Below are positions 1 through 5,681 of a stretch of DNA of 9,193 nt, piece by piece; position 1 is the stretch's first letter; every line of letters begins with the position of its first letter. The DNA is from Candidatus Sumerlaeota bacterium (GTDB lineage Bacteria > Sumerlaeota > Sumerlaeia > MWCT01). The stretch lies in the NCBI GenBank assembly GCA_026398545.1, contig JAPLSR010000430.1, forward strand, positions 1-9,193. The letters run 5' to 3'. Made by a program: the position numbers and the translations under genes. The notes beneath the pieces were generated by a model. That model made no database searches. It was not told where the DNA came from and saw nothing but the letters and a program-made list of their open reading frames with translations.

Positions 1-355
1 GAAAACGCGACCCATACGCCACATTTGTCCTGCCCTCCACAATCGGCGCAATCACGCGCGGTATGTCCTGTGGGTCATACTCAAGGTCGGCATCCTGGAC
101 GATGACGATTTCACCCGTGGCATAGGCAAGACCCGTTCTTATTGCCGCCCCCTTCCCCCGATTCCGCTCATGATAGACAACAACGGCGTCGGGCTTCCGC
201 TCTTCGCGCATCAAAATCTCCCGCGTGCCATCCGTGGAATAATCATCCACGAGGATGATCTCATGCTCAAATGGAATAGCCGCCCGCACACGCTCAAGAA
301 CCGTCTCTAAAAGGTCAACCTCGTTATATATGGGAATAATCAGGGATAGCTTCAT
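1..355 (-). CDS. Family 2 glycosyltransferase, N-terminal part (polyprenyl-phosphate sugar synthase-like)
   Basis: This gene reads leftward from an ATG at 355-353 and is cut by the window edge after 118 codons, so its C-terminus is unseen. The visible part is a GT-A fold start. It has a first beta strand (LSLIIPIYNE, residues 3-12), a nucleotide-sugar strand ending in DD (VDDYSTDGT, 36-44), a KGAAIRTG segment (68-75), and the acidic metal-binding block QDADLEYDP (87-95), followed by YGSRF at the cut. In known families this pattern matches dolichol- or undecaprenyl-phosphate mannosyl/glucosyl transferases of the DPM1/GtrB type, which load a sugar onto a lipid carrier at the cytoplasmic membrane. 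Donor and acceptor cannot be told from this piece. The GGGAAAG about 11 bases before the ATG is a weak ribosome site. The family call is firm; the lipid-carrier role is inferred. Confidence 0.9.
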   Translation of the reverse strand, partial: MKLSLIIPIYNEVDLLETVLERVRAAIPFEHEIILVDDYSTDGTREILMREERKPDAVVVYHERNRGKGAAIRTGLAYATGEIVIVQDADLEYDPQDIPRVIAPIVEGRTNVAYGSRF

Positions 356-645
356 ATCTAAAGGTCTTTCCCGGACGAAAAAATCACATCATTCAATATC
401 AAGAGAGTCCTTCACGATTCCCCATCTTTTTCAAGACTTTTTTGCGTGGCTTCGAATGCCTCTTTGTGATTATTAACTCCTGTCATCTTGGCGTGCTCTG
501 CCCGCCACGGCTCGTCTATGACGAGAAATTATTTTAGAATCCCTGACAATATGAGAAAAGGCTTGAAAAGAAATAAGCAACCCGTGTAAGTTTATAAAGA
601 TTTTGTGTCATAAAAAATGTCCGAAGGGCGCTTTTTTCTTTCCGC
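356..645. other. Intergenic region between the glycosyltransferase and tRNA-Ser
   Basis: This AT-rich divergent spacer has no credible gene. It should hold the promoters of the leftward glycosyltransferase and the rightward tRNA. A TATAAA at 593-598 is the best -10 candidate for the tRNA, but I find no good -35 at the usual spacing. A small hairpin with A and T tracts lies at 611-637 and is listed separately. Confidence 0.5.
611..637. terminator. Weak terminator-like hairpin just before the tRNA
   Basis: GTCC (619-622) can pair with GGGC (626-629) around a GAA loop. The stem is flanked by six A (612-617) and six T (632-637), so it could in principle work in either direction. The stem is short and contains a G-T pair. 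It lies only 9 bases upstream of the tRNA, with no gene clearly transcribed into it, so it may simply be leader sequence. Confidence 0.2.
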
Positions 646-736
646 GGAGAGGTGTCCGAGTGGTCTAAGGAGCACGCCTGGAGAGCGTGTGTGCCCCTAA
701 AGGGTACCGTGGGTTCAAATCCCACCCTCTCCGCCA
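646..736 (+). tRNA. tRNA-Ser(GGA), with encoded CCA
   Basis: This is a complete class II tRNA that decodes UCC/UCU. The acceptor strands are GGAGAGG (646-652) and CCTCTCC (726-732), with discriminator G733 and an encoded CCA (734-736). The anticodon stem CACGC/GCGTG (673-677, 685-689) is perfect and encloses a 7-base loop with T679 and anticodon GGA (680-682). The long variable arm typical of serine tRNAs has a 6-bp stem (691-696 with 702-707) and a 5-base loop. The T arm is GTGGG / TTCAAAT / CCCAC (709-725). The base after the anticodon is G683, where many bacterial tRNA-Ser(GGA) genes have A. The 3' end of this gene is copied 106 bases downstream. Confidence 0.97.
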
Positions 737-737
737 G
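714..737 (+). repeat. First copy of a 24-base direct repeat (tRNA-Ser 3' end)
   Basis: This runs from the T loop of the tRNA through CCA plus the next G. An identical 24-base copy lies at 820-843. After one mismatch (738 against 844) the match continues for 9 more bases (739-747 with 845-853). Confidence 0.93.
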
Positions 738-740
738 CTT

Positions 741-780
741 ATTTGAGGATTTGAGAACTTAAAGATTTGAGAATTTTGGG
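741..780 (+). repeat. Degenerate 8-bp-period repeat, array 1
   Basis: Five 8-base units follow the tRNA: ATTTGAGG, ATTTGAGA, ACTTAAAG, ATTTGAGA and ATTTTGGG. The shared pattern is roughly ATNNGAGA. A related array at 847-886 follows the second tRNA-tail copy in the same relative place. Confidence 0.65.
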
Positions 781-790
781 GAACGTGAAT

Positions 791-843
791 CCGTGGGCTG
801 TAAGTTCGCCTGTGGCGAATTCAAATCCCACCCTCTCCGCCAG
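791..843 (+). repeat. Partial copy of tRNA-Ser 3' end, interrupted by a 22-base insert
   Basis: CCGTGGG (791-797) repeats the 5' strand of the tRNA T stem with its preceding CC (707-713). Then come 22 foreign bases (798-819). Then the T loop, 3' T stem, acceptor strand, discriminator and CCA are repeated exactly (820-842), plus G843. It lacks the D arm, anticodon arm and 5' acceptor strand, so it cannot be a tRNA gene. It is either a tandem duplication product or a remnant of an integration event. The insert carries a palindrome (805-819). Confidence 0.85.
805..819. repeat. Small palindrome TTCGCC-TGT-GGCGAA
   Basis: This is a perfect 6-bp inverted repeat with a 3-base centre, inside the insert of the tRNA-tail copy. 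It aligns base for base with the palindrome TCCGCCTGAGGCGGA at 7482-7496. There are three differences, and two of them (positions 2 and 14) are a compensatory C-G to T-A pair change. That suggests members of one dispersed palindromic family rather than chance. Confidence 0.6.
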
Positions 844-846
844 TTT

Positions 847-886
847 ATTTGAGAATGGGAGAATCGGAGAATAGGGGAATTGAGTG
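847..886 (+). repeat. Degenerate 8-bp-period repeat, array 2
   Basis: Five 8-base units: ATTTGAGA, ATGGGAGA, ATCGGAGA, ATAGGGGA and ATTGAGTG. They follow the second tRNA-tail copy after the same GCCAG-pyrimidine-TT junction as array 1. It lies directly upstream of the permease gene. A further short repeat, TGTAAGTTCG, ends the region (885-894) and also occurs at 799-808. Confidence 0.65.
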
Positions 887-945
887 TAAGTTCGTCTTGA
901 TTTGAATATGCGCCGCTCAGTGTCACTTAAAAAAACGAGTCATCT

Positions 946-2802
946 GTGGAAAAGAATATAACGCGCCTGAAAAAAGAACTCAATCTCCTCGATGTCTATT
1001 CACTCATCACGGGTTCCATCATCGGTGCGGGGCTATTTTTGCTCCCAGGCATCGCTCATGCCAAAGCTGGAAATGCCGTCATACTGTCCTACCTGCTCGC
1101 CGGCTTACTGGTTTCAACGGCAATGTTCAGCATGGCAGAACTTATCTCCGCCATGCCCAAGGCTGGGGGCGATTATTTTGTGGTCAAACGCATCATGGGA
1201 CCCGCCGTAGGCACCATCGCCGGACTGCTGAGCTGGTTTTTTCTTTCCCTTAAAAGCGCCCTTGCCCTCATGGGCATGGCAGTCTTCACGCGCTTCATCA
1301 CCGATATCAACATCCACACCCTCTCCATCGGCATTGCCCTCATCTTCCTGCTCTTAAACATCATCGGAATCAAGAAGGCGGGCATAACCCAGGTGGTCCT
1401 GACAATGAGTCTTCTCACCCTCTTAATCTTTTTCATTATCCGTGGCTTCTGGGGCATCAACGTCCAGCGATTTCGTGTCTTTGCTCCAAACGGCTTCCTC
1501 CCGATAATCGCAACAACCGGATTCATCTTTGTAACATATGGCGGCATATTAAAATGCGCCGCCGTTGCCGGGGAGATTAAAAATCCCGGACGCACCATTC
1601 CCCTGGGGATGATTCTCTCCCTTGCAACGGTCTCCGTTGTTTACATTATGTGCGTCTTCATCACGGCGGGCGCCCTCGATGCCGATGTCCTTCACAAATC
1701 TCCCATTCCCCTCAACGATGCCGCCGCCTCTTTCATGGGCACCGCCGGCATGGTCATTATGTGCATTGCCGCCATCCTCGCCTGCGTCACGACAGCCAAT
1801 GGCGGCATCATGGCTGCTTCCCGCTATCCCCTGGCGCTCAGTCAGGATGGACTTCTCCCCGATGTCTTCAGCCGCATTAACAAAAGATTCAAAACCCCCC
1901 ACATTGCCATCCTCGCCACAGGAATTTTCATCATCCTCTCACTATTTCTGAATATTGAGGGCATTGCCGAGGTCGGCTCCACCGTTCTGCTCCTTACCTT
2001 CATACTTGCCAACCTCTGCCTCCTCATCATGAGGGAGAGCCGCATCCAGAACTATCAGCCCAGCTTCCGCTCACCATTTTACCCCTGGCTCCAGATTATC
2101 GGCATAATCGGATTCCTTTTCATCATTTATCAGATGGGGATGACCTCCTTTCTAATGAGCCTCGCCTTGGGCGCAGGCGGCTTCCTCGTCTATTGGTTTT
2201 ACGGTCGAGCGAAGACAACTACGGAATCCGCACTCCTCCATCTCATCCAGAGAATTACGGATAAAGACCTACTGCTCGGAGGCTCACTGGAATCCGAACT
2301 CAAGGATATTGTCCGGGAACGTGAAGGAGTTGTGAAAGACCGCTTCGATGAGCTTATAGAAAAATGCACCGTGCTGGATATCGAAAGTGCTATAAACATA
2401 GAGGAGTTTTACAAACTGGCGGCGGAGAGCATGTCCGCCGATATCCCCATCTCATCAGAGACTATCTTCAAAGACCTGATTGAGCGGGAAAAGGATTGCA
2501 CCACCGTCATCAGCCCCACCATTGCCATCCCTCATATAATTATTGAAGGCGAGCATATCTCTGACATCCTTATAGCCCGCTGCAAGGGCGGCATCATATT
2601 CTCTGAAAATGCGCCTCACATCCACACCGTCTTCATCCTCATGGGCACAAAGGACGAGCGCAATTTTCACCTCCGCGCACTCTCCGCCATCGCACAGATT
2701 GTCCATGACACGCACTTCGAAAAAAAATGGATGACTGCGAGGAATAAACAGGCGCTCCGCGATATAGTCCTCCTCGGCACCCGCAAACGCATGAATCAAT
2801 AA
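946..2802 (+). CDS. APC-family amino acid permease with C-terminal PTS EIIA-like domain
   Basis: This 618-residue inner-membrane protein has two parts. Residues 1-420 form an amino acid/polyamine/organocation permease of about 12 helices. The helix-1 substrate motif is GSIIGAG (23-29), and the TM6 region includes GEIKNPGRTIP, typical of the superfamily. Residues 421-618 are cytosolic, and about 475-618 resemble the fructose/nitrogen-type PTS EIIA domain. AIPH puts His530 at the place of the phospho-accepting histidine, and His575 (FHLRAL) matches the second conserved histidine. In the family, EIIA domains accept phosphate from HPr/NPr. Here the domain may sense PTS state and gate uptake, which is inference; no HPr or EI gene is in view. 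The GTG start at 946 is the first start after an in-frame stop (928-930) and gives the expected N-terminus, but it lacks a clear Shine-Dalgarno. Substrate is unknown. The 3' end overlaps the convergent MFS gene by 7 bases. Confidence 0.93.
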   Translation: MEKNITRLKKELNLLDVYSLITGSIIGAGLFLLPGIAHAKAGNAVILSYLLAGLLVSTAMFSMAELISAMPKAGGDYFVVKRIMGPAVGTIAGLLSWFFLSLKSALALMGMAVFTRFITDINIHTLSIGIALIFLLLNIIGIKKAGITQVVLTMSLLTLLIFFIIRGFWGINVQRFRVFAPNGFLPIIATTGFIFVTYGGILKCAAVAGEIKNPGRTIPLGMILSLATVSVVYIMCVFITAGALDADVLHKSPIPLNDAAASFMGTAGMVIMCIAAILACVTTANGGIMAASRYPLALSQDGLLPDVFSRINKRFKTPHIAILATGIFIILSLFLNIEGIAEVGSTVLLLTFILANLCLLIMRESRIQNYQPSFRSPFYPWLQIIGIIGFLFIIYQMGMTSFLMSLALGAGGFLVYWFYGRAKTTTESALLHLIQRITDKDLLLGGSLESELKDIVREREGVVKDRFDELIEKCTVLDIESAINIEEFYKLAAESMSADIPISSETIFKDLIEREKDCTTVISPTIAIPHIIIEGEHISDILIARCKGGIIFSENAPHIHTVFILMGTKDERNFHLRALSAIAQIVHDTHFEKKWMTARNKQALRDIVLLGTRKRMNQ

Positions 2803-4040
2803 AAAACCCGTCCGGCATGACACTTCACAGGTGAACTGCGGCGCTTTGTCTTCCTCAATATCGCTTGAAGAATAATGGAGAAGACAACAGCCGCAATTGC
2901 CACAATCACAGCCACAACGCCGATTCGCGCGCCGGTGAGGAGCCTCGCCTTCCCGACCGCCCACATCCCACCCACCGCCATAACGGGTCCGACAAGACTC
3001 CCAAGCCCCAGAACCGCCTCATGAAAACCCCCGCTCCTCGCATGTCCAGCCGGAACCTGCAGGGAATAATAAATGCTGAAAAAATAACTTGCGCTCCATC
3101 CGAATCCGAAAAGCATAAAGGCTGCCCTCAGCAAATACACACCGCCTCGCGGCGCAACAAATAACATCAAAAGCCCCGCCACCATCGCCAACTGCAAAAT
3201 AATCTGCAACTCCGCATTATACTGCCATCTCTTCCAGAACGGAAACCATATGAATGTAAAGGCGCAGATGAATAAATTGACGCTCAAAATGTTTCCAATC
3301 ACACCCTCCGTCAGACCATGAAAATCCCTCCCGAACCGCGGAAATGCCGCCGTCACGGCAGAAAAGGCTATACACCCGAAAAAGATGCCAATCCTGCCCA
3401 GACGCGCATGAAAGGATGCCTCCGGATGTATGTCCTCAACTTCCACAGGCCTCTCACCAAACCGCCTGTGACCGTGCCTCAGCCAGTCCACACCAATGAC
3501 ACCCAGCGCCACAAGCATCACCACCGCAAAACCCCTGAACATAGCCTCCGCCCCGAACGCCTCCTTCACATATCCCGTCACAAATGCCCCCACCGTATCT
3601 CCCGCCGCCCATGAAAGACAGTAAAGCCCCAGTCGCCTCGCCAGCGGCATCCTGTGGTCCTGATAATCGGACATCAATCCCTCAACACCCGTGAAAAACA
3701 AGGCGAAAAAGAGACACTCAACACCCCAGTAGAGAAAAAAATGCCATATCCTGTATTGACCGAGGAGATGCCACCCCATAATCGACTGAAACGCCATCAT
3801 AATAGCGCATGCGGCGGCAATGCACGGCAGCCGTCCAAAGCGGTCTGAAAGCGGCGCAAGAAAAAGGCTTCCCAGCGCATACAAAAGCGCGCCCCATCCC
3901 GCAACAATCAACTCCCACCCAAACACAGGCGACCACGGCTGACCCTTCATCACAATGATGAACTGCGTGTTCAGGATGCCTCCCATATACGCACACGACA
4001 TAGCGGCGGTCAGAAGATAGTAAATATATTTTCTTCTCAT
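2796..4040 (-). CDS. Major facilitator superfamily transporter, 12 TM
   Basis: This 414-residue protein has about 12 hydrophobic helices in two halves, joined by a polar, charged linker near residues 190-215 (HGHRRFGERPVEVEDIHPEA). The loop between helices 2 and 3 carries the MFS motif A variant APLSDRFGRLP (62-72), which in the family governs the conformational switch. The length is normal. No substrate-specific motif is recognisable, so export of drugs or metabolites and uptake are equally open. The ATG at 4040 is preceded by GAGGTG (4049-4044), a good ribosome site. The gene points leftward and meets the permease tail to tail. The last 17 or so residues (KTKRRSSPVK...) are a basic cytosolic tail, and its final bases lie in the overlap. 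It follows the 4189-5508 gene on the same strand after a gap of about 150 bases, so co-transcription is possible but unproven. Confidence 0.9.
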   Translation of the reverse strand: MRRKYIYYLLTAAMSCAYMGGILNTQFIIVMKGQPWSPVFGWELIVAGWGALLYALGSLFLAPLSDRFGRLPCIAAACAIMMAFQSIMGWHLLGQYRIWHFFLYWGVECLFFALFFTGVEGLMSDYQDHRMPLARRLGLYCLSWAAGDTVGAFVTGYVKEAFGAEAMFRGFAVVMLVALGVIGVDWLRHGHRRFGERPVEVEDIHPEASFHARLGRIGIFFGCIAFSAVTAAFPRFGRDFHGLTEGVIGNILSVNLFICAFTFIWFPFWKRWQYNAELQIILQLAMVAGLLMLFVAPRGGVYLLRAAFMLFGFGWSASYFFSIYYSLQVPAGHARSGGFHEAVLGLGSLVGPVMAVGGMWAVGKARLLTGARIGVVAVIVAIAAVVFSIILQAILRKTKRRSSPVKCHAGRVFY

Positions 4041-4043
4041 TCA

Positions 4044-4049
4044 CACCTC
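4044..4049 (-). promoter_or_regulatory. Shine-Dalgarno for the MFS gene
   Basis: Read on the minus strand this is GAGGTG, with its GAGG core 5 bases before the ATG at 4040. It supports that start. Confidence 0.7.
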
Positions 4050-4138
4050 ACTATGAGCAAATGGCGGAATTCTCAGGGCAGAAAACCCGATTTTTCAAGG
4101 GATAAAACAGGAATCTCTTAGATGATTTCACTCAGCGA

Positions 4139-4156
4139 CCTCTGCGTCCTCTGCGT
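4139..4156. repeat. Tandem CCTCTGCGT x2 intergenic repeat
   Basis: Two perfect 9-base units (4139-4147 and 4148-4156) lie in the spacer between the MFS gene and the next minus-strand gene. A near-identical tandem, CCTCTGTGT x2, lies at 7511-7528, differing by one base per unit. Both are between genes, which points to a dispersed repeat family. The rest of the 4041-4188 spacer shows no further structure that I can support. Confidence 0.7.
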
Positions 4157-4188
4157 GAAACATTCTTATCTGCGGGATAAAAGGAAGG

Positions 4189-5508
4189 TTACTTAAAAAA
4201 GATATCTCCGGCGCTGAATGTCCCGTTAGTGGGGTCATATAAAATTCTGGTGTCCTGGTCAATGCCATCGGGACCAACGGAATATGGCACAGGCTTTACG
4301 CCATAAGGGCGCCCGTCATCGGCAAAGACATCTTTAAGCGATGTCCCACCGGTAATGAACCCATGCTGGACGCCACGCTCAAGCTCGCAAATCCTCCGCT
4401 CCGTTTCCAGCATGAGGAGGTCATATCGCGCCTTAGCAACCTGGCTACGGGCGTAAACCTCCTTATAATTTGGCATCTCTATAAAGAAGATAATCAGCGA
4501 GCGCAGGGAAGGGGCAACCTTACACATAATCCTCAAGAATCCCGGCATTTTTATATCATCCTTTAAGTAACTGATGCGGGACATAATCCACACTCGACTT
4601 CCATTTCTACAGGTGGGCAAAACATATTTTTCCAGATATTCCGCCTCCAATCGGTTCGCCTCTACATGAATCTCATACCCTGTCATATCCCCGATATTTG
4701 CTATGACTCCATATCTCGCGATTTCCCGGATTAGCCCAATGTCATTGGACACAATCAACGATTCTCCCTCTACAATATACCCATCCCAGGATGACAGCTC
4801 TCTTTGCCTTTCAAGCGTCCTGCGCAGTAAAACGGTGTCATTGCAACTCCGCACCGCCTCCCGCCATATTTCCACCCCCCTATTTCGCATAACAATCCCC
4901 CAAAGTCGTCCCATTAAGGGGATATATCGCTGCATTATAGATGACTTGACAACGGTCTCCGCAGATTTAAATGCCTCCTTAAACCGCCCCTCACGCGCCA
5001 GACTCAATGCCTTTATCTGAATCATCTTCGCCACAATACCTTTGAGAAATATATCCGTTGTATAGGGTCCTGGTAAATCACCAGGAGCCACTATTATTGC
5101 ATCGAATTCATAATCCGGCTGATTCACAAGTCTTTCAAAGGCAGAAATGAACGGCTCAACTTCGGGCAGTTTCGCAAAAAGCGCATCTAAAGCGGCAGTG
5201 TTGGTCGTCTGACGGTCAACATACCACAAATCAATTTGGCTGGAGAACTTCATAAACTTATATCTGTCCTTTTCAAATATATCATCAAAGACCTTAGCTG
5301 ACTCAATGGTCTCTGCCGTGAAGGCGGGGGACTCAATGCCCTGTGGGGTAATTTTGATTTTTTTCTCATGCCATTCCTTATATTCCATCCTCTGAGCGGG
5401 CGTCAGACGGGACCACACCTGATGGCTAATATAAACCATCACCCCGAGCGACAAAATAACCACAACGCCCAAAAAGATACAAAGCCCTCTCAGAAGATTT
5501 GTGTGCAT
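4189..5508 (-). CDS. Single-pass membrane protein of unknown function with pseudopilin-like C-terminal tail
   Basis: I do not recognise a named family. Numbering is from the ATG at 5508 (439 residues). One N-terminal membrane helix (about 8-27) is followed by a large, mostly alpha-helical soluble region, presumably outside the cytoplasmic membrane. A stretch near 163-188 (IQIKALSLAREGRFKEAFKS) looks like a TPR-type helical pair. A long charged helix (354-379, RSQVAKARYDLLMLETERR) is followed by LKDVF and a tail with SVGPDGIDQDT (410-420) and YDPTNGTFSAGDI (424-436). Such tails recall the C-terminal, calcium-loop part of GspG-type pseudopilins. I know similar layouts in hypothetical proteins of Planctomycetes-like bacteria, but no prepilin peptidase site is present. 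A TTG five codons upstream (5523) also opens the frame. The ATG is preferred, with GGA ten bases before it. It is divergent from the ABC exporter gene. Confidence 0.85.
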   Translation of the reverse strand: MHTNLLRGLCIFLGVVVILSLGVMVYISHQVWSRLTPAQRMEYKEWHEKKIKITPQGIESPAFTAETIESAKVFDDIFEKDRYKFMKFSSQIDLWYVDRQTTNTAALDALFAKLPEVEPFISAFERLVNQPDYEFDAIIVAPGDLPGPYTTDIFLKGIVAKMIQIKALSLAREGRFKEAFKSAETVVKSSIMQRYIPLMGRLWGIVMRNRGVEIWREAVRSCNDTVLLRRTLERQRELSSWDGYIVEGESLIVSNDIGLIREIARYGVIANIGDMTGYEIHVEANRLEAEYLEKYVLPTCRNGSRVWIMSRISYLKDDIKMPGFLRIMCKVAPSLRSLIIFFIEMPNYKEVYARSQVAKARYDLLMLETERRICELERGVQHGFITGGTSLKDVFADDGRPYGVKPVPYSVGPDGIDQDTRILYDPTNGTFSAGDIFFK

Positions 5509-5669
5509 CTTCACTATATCCAATTTTATAATTTTTTAGACGGAATGAATTGTGAATCCGATGACAACTAATCTATAAAAGGTTTTTCATTGACGAAACA
5601 CCCGCATCATGAGTGAAAATCATCCATGTTTTCTGAAAAAACAAACCGCCAGATTCGGCGTTGTTTTTC

Positions 5670-5675
5670 AAGGAG
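5670..5675 (+). promoter_or_regulatory. Shine-Dalgarno deciding a TTG start
   Basis: AAGGAG ends 6 bases before the TTG at 5682-5684. It is the strongest ribosome site in the window and supports this non-ATG start. The rest of the divergent region (5524-5669) is AT-rich and must hold both promoters. A TTGACG at 5590-5595 could be a -35 box, but no good -10 follows. Confidence 0.75.
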
Positions 5676-5681
5676 TAAACC

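Noticed and set aside
255..476. A 73-codon plus-strand frame near the left edge
   Set aside because: Half of it is antisense to the conserved glycosyltransferase, and the peptide shows no domain-like pattern.
534..725. A 63-codon minus-strand frame beginning MGFEPTVPFRGTHALQAC
   Set aside because: Its first half is the antisense of tRNA-Ser. This is a familiar spurious translation of the reverse strand of serine tRNA genes.
714..843. A present-day integrated element bounded by att sites
   Set aside because: Only 82 bases separate the two 24-base tails, and no integrase or cargo gene is in the window. At most this is a remnant.
741..886. A CRISPR-like or riboswitch reading of the repeat-rich spacer
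   Set aside because: The units are 8 bases long without spacers, there are no cas genes, and no known aptamer motif is visible.
1173..1598. Minus-strand frames of 117-141 codons inside the permease, including 1549-1902
   Set aside because: These are shadow frames of a well-conserved membrane protein, with compositions dictated by the opposite strand and no recognisable motif.
2455..2964. A 169-codon minus-strand frame spanning the permease end and the MFS end
   Set aside because: It is out of frame with the MFS gene and antisense to the EIIA-like domain. Both of those have clear coding signal.
3718..4044. A 108-codon minus-strand frame that starts 4 bases before the MFS ATG
   Set aside because: It overlaps the MFS N-terminus in another frame. 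The MFS frame has the Shine-Dalgarno, motif A and membrane helices.
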